Below, piece by piece: positions 25,052-33,251 of a stretch of 64,000 nucleotides of DNA. The stretch lies in contig JBGQCF010000001.1 in NCBI GenBank assembly GCA_041495205.1, forward strand, positions 133,847 to 197,846, in the 5' to 3' direction. Numbering within the stretch: the stretch's first letter is position 1; each line of letters begins with the position of its first letter. The notes beneath the pieces were generated by a model that saw only the letters and a list, made by a program, of their open reading frames with translations, was not told where the DNA came from and searched no databases. The stretch is from JAHFRG01 sp041495205. Lineage in GTDB: Bacteria; Pseudomonadota; Gammaproteobacteria; Burkholderiales; JAHFRG01. Position numbers and translations under genes: made by a program.

Positions 25052-25345
25052 ATGGCCAAGCTCAAACCCATTCACCCCGGCGAAATTCTGATGGAAGAAT
25101 TTCTGAAGCCGCTCAATGTGAGCCAGTACCGGCTCGCGGTGGATATTGACGTGTCCCCCCGCCGCATCAACGAGATCGTGCTCGGCAAGCGCGGCATTAC
25201 CGCCGGCACCGCTCTTCGCCTCGCTCATTACTTCGGCATTTCACCGCAGTTCTGGATGAACCTGCAGGCCAAATATGATCTGCAGACCGAGGAAGACCGG
25301 ATGGGAACCAAAGTCAAGAATTTGAAAGTGCTCAAAGCGGCCTGA
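25052..25345 (+). CDS. higA: HigA-type antitoxin (XRE family)
   Basis: About 97 residues: IHPGEILMEEFLKPLNVSQYRLAVDI with a helix-turn-helix at residues ~25-55 (VSPRRINEIVLGKRGITAG), then LRLAHYFGISPQFWMNLQAKYDL, diagnostic for HigA. The start at 25052 is chosen from the conserved MAKLKPIHPGE opening; longer frames run into higB. It neutralises HigB and represses the operon. Confidence 0.94.
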   Translation: MAKLKPIHPGEILMEEFLKPLNVSQYRLAVDIDVSPRRINEIVLGKRGITAGTALRLAHYFGISPQFWMNLQAKYDLQTEEDRMGTKVKNLKVLKAA

Positions 25346-25361
25346 CAAACCAGGAGACGAT

Positions 25362-25571
25362 ATGGCACTGACACGGGATTTCAAGGAAACGATTCTGGCG
25401 CGCGCGCGGCGCGACACGCGGTTCCGCGAAGCACTGTTTACCGAGGCGATTAAAGCCTACCTGGCGGGCGATACCACTGTAGGCAAAGCCGTTCTGCGCG
25501 ATCTGGTGAACGCGACCATCGGTTTCGAAGGGCTCGCGGCGGAGGCGTTCTGCCTTGACGACTGTCGCTAA
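25362..25571 (+). pseudogene. Truncated HTH antitoxin-like protein
   Basis: The 69-residue product opens MALTRDFKETILARARRDTRFRE and continues AVLRDLVNATIGFE, the N-terminal part of a family of ~95-100-residue addiction-module antidote proteins. The region where the helix-turn-helix and C terminus should be is replaced by LAAEAFCLDDCR and a stop that lies in the control region of the next operon, so the gene is cut off at its 3' end. It starts 16 bp after higA and may be cotranscribed. Confidence 0.6.
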
Positions 25572-25602
25572 TTAAGCGATGATTGTCGCCTAATTTGCGA
25601 CA
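25565..25602. promoter_or_regulatory. Twin palindromic operators of the MNT-HEPN operon
   Basis: Box 1 TCGCTAATTAAGCGA (25565-25579) and box 2 TGTCGCCTAATTTGCGACA (25584-25602) share the pattern TCGC-N-TAATT-N-GCGA and are about two helical turns apart. A TTGACG (25555-25560) 17 bp before GATGAT could be the promoter they cover. Confidence 0.6.
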
Positions 25603-25624
25603 TGGCCGCTGCCGTCTCTTATAC

Positions 25625-26236
25625 ATGAACCTCGCCCACCTGCTCTTCGGCGCCTACCGGCGCGACGTGCTCGGACTGCTGCTGCTGCATCCGGGCGAGT
25701 CGTACCACGTGCGCGCGATTGCCCGCATGACGGGCCGGCCGGCCAACACGCTCTATCGTGAGCTGGCCATGCTCGCCGAAGCGGGACTGCTTGTGCGCCG
25801 CGCGCAAGGCAACCAGGTGCATTACCAGGCCAACCCGGATTCCCCAATCTATGAGGAGCTGCGCGGCATCCTGAAGAAAACCACCGGCATCGCCGACGTG
25901 CTGCGCAAGGCGCTCGCCCGTCTCGCCGGTAGAATCGAGCTCGCCTTCGTCTATGGCTCGATCGCGAGCGGCAAGGAGGGCGCGCGCAGCGACGTGGACG
26001 TCCTGCTAGTCGGCGAGGTCAAGTTCGCGGATGCGATCCACGCGCTGGGGCCCGCGGAGAAAGCCCTCCGCCGCGAGATCAATCCGCACGTGTACGGCGT
26101 GCGCGAATTCCGCGCAAAGCTTGCGGGCAAGGAGCCTTTTCTTCTGCGGGTGCTCGAAGGGCCGAAGATCCCGCTGATCGGTAAACTCCATGACCTTGAA
26201 AAATCTCGCGGGCATCGGGCGGCTAAAGCCGCATAG
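25625..26236 (+). CDS. Winged-helix / MNT-type nucleotidyltransferase protein
   Basis: About 203 residues. Residues 1-85 form a winged helix (GESYHVRAIARMTGRPANTLYRELAMLAEAG), residues ~105-145 a minimal nucleotidyltransferase with YGSIASGKEGARSDVDVLLVG, i.e. the GS...DVD catalytic motif. Fused HTH-MNT proteins are antitoxins/AMPylators of HEPN toxins. The following HEPN gene overlaps by 47 bp. Twin palindromes just upstream are likely its own operators. The ATG at 25625 gives the conserved opening; an earlier start would begin inside box 1/2. Confidence 0.88.
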   Translation: MNLAHLLFGAYRRDVLGLLLLHPGESYHVRAIARMTGRPANTLYRELAMLAEAGLLVRRAQGNQVHYQANPDSPIYEELRGILKKTTGIADVLRKALARLAGRIELAFVYGSIASGKEGARSDVDVLLVGEVKFADAIHALGPAEKALRREINPHVYGVREFRAKLAGKEPFLLRVLEGPKIPLIGKLHDLEKSRGHRAAKAA

Positions 26237-26630
26237 CGTCACCGCGAAGGAGCTTGCGCGCCTTCTCGATTCCGCGGCAACCTCGCTTGCCGATGCAAAA
26301 AACGACGCCATTCACGCGATCTCACGGTTCGACCTGGCCTACAAGAGCCTCATGCAATCCGCGCTCGCGGCTCTGATGGCGAACGGCTACCGTCCCTCGA
26401 CTCATGAGCCGGGTCACCAACAGACGACGATCCAGACGCTGCCGAAGACCATCGGTTTGCCGGCCGAAAAGCTGCGCCTCTTCGACGGTTTTCGCCGCGC
26501 GCGCAACCTCGCCGACTACGAAGGCAATCCGGTCGAGGAGCGGCTGGTGAAGGAATGCGTCGAAGCTGCGGAACGCCTGCTTGCCGACGTGCGCGCGTGG
26601 CTGAAGAAGAACCGGCCTGATCTGATCTGA
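26190..26630 (+). CDS. HEPN-domain protein (putative RNase toxin)
   Basis: A 146-residue, mostly helical protein. The C-terminal RRARNLADYEG is a variant of the HEPN R-x(4-6)-H motif in which Tyr stands where His is usual, as in the subgroup of HEPN proteins with an RN...DY signature. Overlaps the HTH-MNT gene by 47 bp, so the two are translationally coupled, the standard MNT-HEPN toxin-antitoxin arrangement. Activity without the His is uncertain. Confidence 0.8.
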   Translation: MTLKNLAGIGRLKPHSVTAKELARLLDSAATSLADAKNDAIHAISRFDLAYKSLMQSALAALMANGYRPSTHEPGHQQTTIQTLPKTIGLPAEKLRLFDGFRRARNLADYEGNPVEERLVKECVEAAERLLADVRAWLKKNRPDLI

Positions 26631-26666
26631 CACATTATGCCGACCCTTGACTTGCTAAACCGTAAT

Positions 26667-26744
26667 CAGGCGCTCGAGCGCGGCATGCAGGAAAAGGCCG
26701 CGGAGTTTGTGAAAACCGGCGCGGAGATTTATCGAAGATCGTGA
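26667..26744 (+). pseudogene. Diverged copy of the thiC 3' end
   Basis: Encodes QALERGMQEKAAEF..TGAEIYRRS then TGA, aligned to the ThiC C terminus EALERGMEEKAVEF..AGAEVYRKL. Only about 70% identical to the local thiC, so it probably came from another lineage. A strong terminator follows. Confidence 0.88.
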
Positions 26745-26760
26745 AAGTGTGACAACGCTT

Positions 26761-26789
26761 AAAAGGCGGCTCATGAGCCGCCTTTTTTA
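26761..26789 (+). terminator. Intrinsic terminator
   Basis: Stem GGCGGCT / AGCCGCC with loop CATG, preceded by AAAA and followed by TTTTTT. It lies 16 bp behind the thiC-tail copy, and is plausibly the original terminator of a thiC gene. Confidence 0.93.
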
Positions 26790-26868
26790 TTTAAGCATTC
26801 TTTAAAAAGCTTGCATAGTATTAAAGAAGTCTTTAATATGGGGCCAATTGATTAAAGAACGCTTAAAT
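26789..26868. promoter_or_regulatory. Three 18-bp operator boxes at 31-bp spacing before fic
   Basis: Boxes ATTTAAGCATTCTTTAAA (26789-26806), ATTAAAGAAGTCTTTAAT (26820-26837) and ATTAAAGAACGCTTAAAT (26851-26868) share an ATTAAAGAA-N2-CTTTAAT palindrome, each starting 31 bp after the previous one. A promoter TTGCAT-17 bp-TAATAT (26811-26839) is covered by the middle box. The Fic protein has a C-terminal winged helix and is a likely autorepressor. Confidence 0.75.
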
Positions 26869-26870
26869 TA

Positions 26871-28019
26871 ATGGTTCGCAGCACCGGAACTCACGTTGGG
26901 GTGGTCCTCGCGGGCGAGCATGTGCAGGCATATGTGCCGAACAAGCTTCCTCCGAACGGCCCGCCGCTGAACATGGCCGCCTTCGAGCAGGCGAATCGGG
27001 ATGCCGAGCTTGCACTGGCGCAGCTTAACGGCCTATCAGGCTTGGCGCCATCGGTTGAATGGCTTGTATATGGGGCCATTCGCAAAGAAGCGCTGTTGAC
27101 CTCGCAAATCGAAGGCACGCAAGCAACTCTCATCGACCTGTTCGACGAGGAAGCGGAGCTTGGCGTCGCCAATGCCGACGATGTCGAGGAAGTCGTGAAC
27201 TACCTGCACGCATTCCGCGTGGTTCAGAAGCATCTGAGGTCCCCCAAGGGCTTGCCGATCAGCACCCGGCTGCTGTGTGATGCGCACCGCCTGCTTCTGC
27301 GCGGTGTGCGTGGCGCCGATAAACAACCAGGAGAAATCCGGCGATCGCAAAACTGGATTGGCGGGACGCGGCCGGGCAACGCAGTGTTTGTGCCGCCGCC
27401 CGCGAACCGGCTTGCAGCATTGCTGAGCGACCTCGAGCGTTACGTTCACGTCGAGCGTGCGACCCTGCCACCGCTTGTCCGGATTGGGCTCATTCATGTT
27501 CAGTTCGAAACCATCCATCCGTTTCTGGATGGCAACGGACGTATCGGACGCCTTCTTATCGGCGCCTTGCTTGAAGCTTGGGGTTTGCTGCAAGAGCCGC
27601 TGCTATACATCAGCGTATTTTTCAGGCGCCATCAGCCTGAATATTACCGGCTCCTGTCGCGAGTGCGCACGGACGGGGATTGGGAGGACTGGACCGGTTT
27701 TTTCCTTGAAGCAGTAAAAGCGGCTTCCGCCGAGGCGGCGCGCAGTATACTCGGTGTTGCCACGCTGATAAACAATGATCGCAAGAAAGTGCTGGCCTCC
27801 TCGTCCCAGTCGCCGGTTGCTTATCGCCTGTTCGAGCTGCTGCCGTCGATGCCTCGTTTTACCGTCGAGCGCGCGCGCGCAGCACTGGGAACCAGCTTTC
27901 CCACCGCCAACGCGGCAATCAAGGCTCTCGTTGAACTCGACATCGTGAGCGAGACCACGGGTCGCGCAAAAAATCGCAGCTTTGGTTACGCGAAATACAT
28001 TAAGCTGCTCTCGGAATAA
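26871..28019 (+). CDS. Fic-family protein with C-terminal winged helix
   Basis: A 382-residue Fido-domain protein. The active motif HPFLDGNGRIGRLL is near residue 217. The N-terminal SQIEGTQAT near residue 80 matches the inhibitory (S/T)xxxE(G/N) helix, so it is a self-inhibited (class II-like) Fic AMP-transferase. The C-terminal ~80 residues (FTVERARAALGTSFPTANAAIKALVEL) form a winged helix. It stands alone between two copies of the thiC tail and is preceded by three regularly spaced palindromes. Targets unknown. Confidence 0.92.
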   Translation: MVRSTGTHVGVVLAGEHVQAYVPNKLPPNGPPLNMAAFEQANRDAELALAQLNGLSGLAPSVEWLVYGAIRKEALLTSQIEGTQATLIDLFDEEAELGVANADDVEEVVNYLHAFRVVQKHLRSPKGLPISTRLLCDAHRLLLRGVRGADKQPGEIRRSQNWIGGTRPGNAVFVPPPANRLAALLSDLERYVHVERATLPPLVRIGLIHVQFETIHPFLDGNGRIGRLLIGALLEAWGLLQEPLLYISVFFRRHQPEYYRLLSRVRTDGDWEDWTGFFLEAVKAASAEAARSILGVATLINNDRKKVLASSSQSPVAYRLFELLPSMPRFTVERARAALGTSFPTANAAIKALVELDIVSETTGRAKNRSFGYAKYIKLLSE

Positions 28020-28021
28020 TC

Positions 28022-28056
28022 GATATGTCGATAATTCTGTGATTCATCGACATATC
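28022..28056. repeat. 11-bp perfect inverted repeat downstream of fic
   Basis: Arms GATATGTCGAT and ATCGACATATC with a 13-nt loop. No T-run, so not a classical terminator; could be an RNA hairpin or a binding site. Confidence 0.5.
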
Positions 28057-28120
28057 AGGCAATCATGTCTACTGCATCAACAGAACGGGTCGCGAGGGTA
28101 TACGGTCTACGGCAGTAAGT

Positions 28121-28175
28121 AAAAAGCGGTAGAATTCCGGCAGGCGGGTGCTGAAGTGTATCGAAAACTCTGAAC
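28121..28175 (+). pseudogene. Near-identical 55-bp copy of the thiC 3' end
   Basis: Matches 24605-24659 with about two substitutions, includes the thiC stop region (YRKL stop). It marks the boundary between the Fic module and hsdR. Confidence 0.93.
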
Positions 28176-28204
28176 GAAACATAGGTCCTGCCCACGGGGG
28201 GAAT

Positions 28205-30988
28205 ATGGCGGCAGAACCCGAACAATTAGCGCGTGGAAAAATAGATCAACTGCTTACAGCCGCTGGGTGGGCAGTACAATCAGTTAAGAAAGCCAATATC
28301 CACGCCGCGCGTGGCGTTGCTATCCGTGAATTCCCGTTGAAGGAAGGTCATGGCTTTGCTGATTATATGTTGTACATTGACGGCAAGGTAGCGGGGGTAC
28401 TCGAAGCAAAAAAGCAGGGTTTTACTCTCTCGGGTGTCGAGATTCAATCGGAAAAATATGTGAAAGGACTTCCCGACAACCTGCCTGCTTGGGACAATCC
28501 ACTGCCGTTTTCTTATCAGTCTACCGGCATCGAAACCCGCTTCACCAACGGCTTTGACCCTGAACCGCGTTCTCGACCCGTGTTCGCGTTCCACAAGCCG
28601 GATACACTGGCGCAATGGCTGGAGTCGGTCCCGCAATCGGTAAGAGACTCCGCTGGCTCTGCAATCCGGTTAACCACCGGCGCCGCAGCGCAGATTGATT
28701 CTGGACATGAGGGCACTTTTCTTCAGCGTTTGAGGCACATGCCTCCGCTAGCGGATGATCTTTGGCCGCCAAAACCACGGGCCATTGCGAATATTGAGAA
28801 GTCGCTCCGTGATAACCGACCGCGCGCACTGGTACAAATGGCGACCGGATCGGGCAAGACTTTATTGGCCATTGTTCTCGCCTATCGCCTCATCAAATTT
28901 GCCGGCGCGAGGCGCGTGCTGTTTTTGGTTGACCGCGGCAACCTCGGTCGGCAAACGAAAAAGGAGTTCGACCAGTACGTTTCACCGTACAACAACTTCA
29001 AGTTCGGCGAGGAGTACATCGTCCAGCACCTTACGTCGAACAATCTGGATAAGAGCGCGCGCGTCGTTATCGCCACCATCCAGCGCATGTATTCGATGCT
29101 CAAGGGCCGCGAGCTGTCAGAAGAGGACGAAGAAATTTCCGCCTCCGGCATCGAAAGCTTGTTCAAGGAGCCCGAGCTGATCGAATACAACCCGAATATT
29201 CCAATCGAAACCTTCGACATCATCGTTACCGATGAAGCGCACCGCTCCATCTACAACCTCTGGCGGCAAGTGCTAGAGTACTTCGATGCCTACCTCATCG
29301 GCCTCACCGCCACGCCCGGCAAGCAGACCTTCGGCTTCTTCGACAAAAACTTGGTAATGGAGTACGGCCACGAGCAGGCAGTGGCTGACGGCGTCAACGT
29401 CAACTACGACGTCTATCGCATCCGCACGCAGGTGACGGAAGCCGGCAGCAAGGTGGACGCCGGATACTACGTAGACCTGCGCGACCGCGCAACCCGCAAA
29501 GTGCGCTGGGAGCAGTTGGACGAAGACTTCTCCTACGACCCCAACAAGCTAGACCGCGATGTGGTAGCAGTGGACCAAATCCGCACCATCGTCCGCACGT
29601 TCCGCGACAAGCTGTTCACTGAGATTTTTCCCGGCCGCACCGATGTGCCCAAGACGCTCATCTTCGCCAAGGACGACAGTCACGCCGAAGACATCGTCAA
29701 GATAATCCGCAAGGAGTTCGCCAAGGGCAACGAATTTGCACAGAAGATTACCTATCGCACCACGGGCGAAACGCCCGAGCGCCTGATTGCTGCCTTCCGC
29801 AACAGCTACAACCCGCGCATCGCCGTCACCGTGGATATGATCGCCACCGGCACCGACATCAAGCCGCTAGAGATCGTAATGTTCATGCGCGCGGTGAAGT
29901 CGCGCACCTTCTTCGAGCAGATGAAAGGTCGCGGCGTGCGCGTAATCTCGCCGGACGATCTCAAGGGCGTCACGCCCGACGCCAAGGCCAAGGACCACTT
30001 TGTCATCGTGGACTGCGTGGGTGTGTGCGAGCGGGACATGACTGACTCGCGCCCCATGGACCAGCAGAAGTCTGTGCCGCTGGACAAGCTGCTGCAGGCG
30101 GTGGCGCTCGGCAACACCGAGCCTGAAGTGCTTTCCTCTGTCGCCGCACGCCTCGCGCGATTGGAGAAAGACCTGCCGGAAACCGACAAAGCCAAGATCG
30201 CGCAAAGCGCTGGTGGCGTGTCACTAAAAGACTTAGCACGCGGCATCGTCTACGCGCTGAGCCCTGATCTGCCCCGTGAGCAAGCCGCCAGTGCCGCGCA
30301 AGCTGCAGTGAAGCCGCTCTACGACCCCAAGCTGCGCGAGTTGATCCTTGCGCTAAAGCAGAAGAACGAGCAGGTCATCGACCACGTGACTCAGGACGAA
30401 GTTCTCGAAGCTGGGTTCTCGGAAGCCGCGCGCGAGCGGGCGCAGAAGATTGTCACGACCTTTGAACAGTTCATCCTGCAGCACAAAGATGAAATCACCG
30501 CGCTGCAGATCCTCTACAACCGCCCGACAAAGGCTCCACTTAAGTTTGAAGACCTAAAGAACCTAGCCGACGCGCTTCACGCCCCACCACACCTGATCTC
30601 TGAGTCGGTGCTCTGGCAAGCCTACGCCGCACTGGATAAAAACAAAGTCAAAGGCGCGAGCGCCAAGCGCATCCTCACCGATCTCGTCTCACTCGTGCGC
30701 TACGCCATGCACCAGGAGAACGAACTCGTCCCGTATCCCGAGCGCGTCGCTACCAACTTCAAGGCTTGGCTCGCGCAACAGCCGGCAGCCGGCAAGCAGT
30801 TCACCGCAGACCAACGCAAGTGGCTGGAGATGATCCGGGATCACATCGTCGGTAGTCTTCGAATGGATATCGAAGACTTCGACTCCGTACCTTTCATTCA
30901 GCACGGCGGCCTCGGCAAGGTGCATCAGCTATTCGGGGCAGAGTTGCCGAAGGTGCTTGAGGCGTTGAATAGGGAGTTGGCGGCGTGA
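28205..30988 (+). CDS. hsdR: Type I restriction enzyme R (motor/nuclease) subunit
   Basis: About 927 residues. N-terminal nuclease: FADYMLYIDGKVAGVLEAKK (D...ExK). Helicase: Walker A QMATGSGKTLLAIVLAYR near residue 220, DEAHRSIYNLWRQ near 345, GLTATPGKQT, and KGRGVRVIS motif VI region. It cleaves DNA after ATP-driven translocation in complex with HsdM and HsdS. The ATG at 28205 (MAAEPEQLARGK) is preferred over an upstream frame start inside the thiC-tail copy. hsdS overlaps its end by 4 bp (GTGA), but hsdM is 6.4 kb further on. Confidence 0.96.
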   Translation: MAAEPEQLARGKIDQLLTAAGWAVQSVKKANIHAARGVAIREFPLKEGHGFADYMLYIDGKVAGVLEAKKQGFTLSGVEIQSEKYVKGLPDNLPAWDNPLPFSYQSTGIETRFTNGFDPEPRSRPVFAFHKPDTLAQWLESVPQSVRDSAGSAIRLTTGAAAQIDSGHEGTFLQRLRHMPPLADDLWPPKPRAIANIEKSLRDNRPRALVQMATGSGKTLLAIVLAYRLIKFAGARRVLFLVDRGNLGRQTKKEFDQYVSPYNNFKFGEEYIVQHLTSNNLDKSARVVIATIQRMYSMLKGRELSEEDEEISASGIESLFKEPELIEYNPNIPIETFDIIVTDEAHRSIYNLWRQVLEYFDAYLIGLTATPGKQTFGFFDKNLVMEYGHEQAVADGVNVNYDVYRIRTQVTEAGSKVDAGYYVDLRDRATRKVRWEQLDEDFSYDPNKLDRDVVAVDQIRTIVRTFRDKLFTEIFPGRTDVPKTLIFAKDDSHAEDIVKIIRKEFAKGNEFAQKITYRTTGETPERLIAAFRNSYNPRIAVTVDMIATGTDIKPLEIVMFMRAVKSRTFFEQMKGRGVRVISPDDLKGVTPDAKAKDHFVIVDCVGVCERDMTDSRPMDQQKSVPLDKLLQAVALGNTEPEVLSSVAARLARLEKDLPETDKAKIAQSAGGVSLKDLARGIVYALSPDLPREQAASAAQAAVKPLYDPKLRELILALKQKNEQVIDHVTQDEVLEAGFSEAARERAQKIVTTFEQFILQHKDEITALQILYNRPTKAPLKFEDLKNLADALHAPPHLISESVLWQAYAALDKNKVKGASAKRILTDLVSLVRYAMHQENELVPYPERVATNFKAWLAQQPAAGKQFTADQRKWLEMIRDHIVGSLRMDIEDFDSVPFIQHGGLGKVHQLFGAELPKVLEALNRELAA

Positions 30989-32412
30989 GCAACCCTCAAC
31001 CTCACGTCGCCGAGAAGTCGGCCACCTACGAGATTCGGGAGCAACTCGAACGGTCTACGCTTTGGCCTCGTGTGCCTTTCACCAAAGCCATCGATCTCAA
31101 CCCAAAGCCGGAGCGTGGTTCGCTGTCCGACGAAGTTCAAGTGTCGTTTGTACCCATGGCAGCTGTCGAGGCTGGAACGGGCGCTATCGATGCATCAGCG
31201 GTCCGCAAGTACGCCGAGGTCAAGAAGGGATACACGTATTTTCGCGAAGGCGATGTGTTATTCGCCAAGATCACGCCGTGCATGGAGAACGGCAAGATGG
31301 CCGTCGCACGCCAGTTGCGCAACGGCATCGGGTTCGGTTCGACCGAGTTTCATGTGCTGCGCCCGCGCGAGGGTGTCGATGCGCATTACGTCTATCACTA
31401 CGTATCGAGTGCGCGTTTCCGAGCTGAGGCGGCTCACCACATGACCGGCGCGGTTGGGCAGAAGCGCGTTCCTGCTGCGTTTCTCGAACAGAGCGAGATC
31501 CCGCTTCCACCGATTGATGAGCAGCGCTGTATCGTCGCCGAAATTGAAAAACAGTTCTCCCGTCTTGACGAAGCTGTCGCCAACTTGAAGCGCGTCAAGG
31601 CCAACCTCAAGCGCTACAAGACCGCCGTTCTCAAAGCCGCGGTCGAGGGTCGTCTCGTTCCCACCGAAGCTGAGATCGCCCACCGCGAAGGCTGCAGCTA
31701 CGAGACCGGCGCACAACTCCTGCAACGCATCCTCGAAACCCGCCGCAGTCAGTGGAAAGGCAAGGGCAAGTACAAGGAACCCGTTGCGGCGGACATGATT
31801 GAACTGCCGGAGGGGTGGGCGTGCGCAAGCGTTGCTCAGCTTTCACATAAAGTCCAATATGGCCACACGGCCTCCGCTGTCGTTAAGCAGACCGGAATTC
31901 GGTTCCTTCGGATAACCGATATTCAAGACGACCGCGTCGACTGGTCCATGGTGCCGTCATGTGACGTTTCTACGGAAAAGGCTGATGAGCTACGTCTCAA
32001 GCCAGGGGACATCGTATTTGCACGGACTGGTGCGACTGTTGGCAAGAGTTTTCAGCTCCTCCTTCCTTTCCCGGACTCTGTGTTCGCGTCGTATCTGATT
32101 CGGATAAGCCCGGCGGATATGCACCTCAGTAGTTGGCTTTATATGTTCTTTCAAAGTTCAGCTTATTGGGCTCAGATTCGTGATTCGGCCGCTGGGATCG
32201 GTCAACCCAATGTCAATGGCTCTAAGCTGCAGGCGCTTAGAGTCCAGCTCCCACCCCTCGCTGAACAACAACGCATCGTCGCCGAAGTCGACCGACGCCT
32301 TTCCATCACGCGTGAAATGGAGACCGAGGTTGCGGCAAATCTCCAGCGCGCCGAACGGCTGCGTTCAGCAATATTGACTAGGGTCTTCGCTATGAGTGAT
32401 GAGCAGGCGTAG
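30985..32412 (+). CDS. hsdS: Type I restriction enzyme specificity subunit
   Basis: A 475-residue protein with two target-recognition domains and two conserved helices: the first half ends LPPIDEQRCIVAEIEKQFSRLDEAVANLKRVKANLKRYK, shown here only in part, the second ends PPLAEQQRIVAEVDRRLS. The repeat of the PxxEQxRIVAxV motif is diagnostic. It fixes the two halves of the recognition site. It starts at a GTG overlapping the hsdR stop. In usual type I operons hsdM is adjacent; here other genes intervene. Confidence 0.95.
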   Translation: MSNPQPHVAEKSATYEIREQLERSTLWPRVPFTKAIDLNPKPERGSLSDEVQVSFVPMAAVEAGTGAIDASAVRKYAEVKKGYTYFREGDVLFAKITPCMENGKMAVARQLRNGIGFGSTEFHVLRPREGVDAHYVYHYVSSARFRAEAAHHMTGAVGQKRVPAAFLEQSEIPLPPIDEQRCIVAEIEKQFSRLDEAVANLKRVKANLKRYKTAVLKAAVEGRLVPTEAEIAHREGCSYETGAQLLQRILETRRSQWKGKGKYKEPVAADMIELPEGWACASVAQLSHKVQYGHTASAVVKQTGIRFLRITDIQDDRVDWSMVPSCDVSTEKADELRLKPGDIVFARTGATVGKSFQLLLPFPDSVFASYLIRISPADMHLSSWLYMFFQSSAYWAQIRDSAAGIGQPNVNGSKLQALRVQLPPLAEQQRIVAEVDRRLSITREMETEVAANLQRAERLRSAILTRVFAMSDEQA

Positions 32413-32450
32413 CCGATGCTAACAACGTTCTGGTCGCCAAAGTGTGTGCA

Positions 32451-33242
32451 ATGCAAGTAGGCCTTGCTCATCTGCTGCCTGGGGCAACGCGCCTTACGGG
32501 CGACGAAACAGGCATCAACGAGACATATCGGGGTGTAGTCGAAACCGTCTCGGACAAGCGCCTCGCATACGTGAAGTTGCTGCCCGCGAAACAGCTCGTA
32601 AATGAAGTTGTGTGTTCTGTGCTTGGCAGGTCGATTGGGCTATCCATTCCCGAGGGATTTTTGGTTGCTGTTCTTCGAAACGACTATCCGGATTCGCTGG
32701 CATTGCAGGCGAGCGGCCTCGACGATGCTTTAGGATTTGGCGTCGTATCGCTCCCGCATCCGGACTTGCGGCGGCGAATAAAGATGGAAGGCGTTGCTGT
32801 AGTCGAGCAGTTCATCAAGACGTGGTCCAGCTGGAGGGAAGCCATGACTTTCGACGAGTGGGTAGCAAACTGCGACAGGAATCAAGGCAATTTACTCGTC
32901 GGCGCCGAGGGCGATGTTTGGCTCATTGACCACAGCCATGCGTTTACGGGCCCTAGTTGGGTGGCTGTAGATCTTCAGCCTGGAGTGAGCGTACCGAACC
33001 AGATTGCCGACAACATCGTTCCGACTCTTACGCTTCCGCAACGCCACGCGACATGGCAGCTCGTGCAGCAGCTCTCGGCCCAATTCGCCGCGGTCGATAT
33101 TGAAAATGTGCTGGGGCTAAGCCGATGCGATGCGTTCCTTGGAAGCGCAGACGCAACTGCATTGCGCGATTTTCTGAGGCTGAGGACGGCCGAACTCCTC
33201 AGGCTAATCGGGCAAAGACTTGGGTTACCCGTAATTGTGTAA
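32451..33242 (+). CDS. HipA-like kinase-fold protein
   Basis: About 263 residues. The segment EWVANCDRNQGNLLVG near residue 140 matches the NxDRxxxN catalytic motif of HipA kinases and WLIDHSHAF just after it supplies the metal-binding Asp. The N-terminal half (INETYRGVV...YVKLL) could hold the P-loop and lysine. It is shorter than classical HipA (~440) and belongs to the group of compact HipA-like proteins often paired with a partner gene; here that is the 302-residue gene 9 bp downstream. It interrupts the type I restriction operon after hsdS. Function in defence is inferred from location. Confidence 0.7.
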   Translation: MQVGLAHLLPGATRLTGDETGINETYRGVVETVSDKRLAYVKLLPAKQLVNEVVCSVLGRSIGLSIPEGFLVAVLRNDYPDSLALQASGLDDALGFGVVSLPHPDLRRRIKMEGVAVVEQFIKTWSSWREAMTFDEWVANCDRNQGNLLVGAEGDVWLIDHSHAFTGPSWVAVDLQPGVSVPNQIADNIVPTLTLPQRHATWQLVQQLSAQFAAVDIENVLGLSRCDAFLGSADATALRDFLRLRTAELLRLIGQRLGLPVIV

Positions 33243-33251
33243 GGAGACTAT

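Noticed and set aside
28022..28056. Intrinsic terminator of fic
   Set aside because: A good stem but no U-tract follows; kept only as an inverted repeat.
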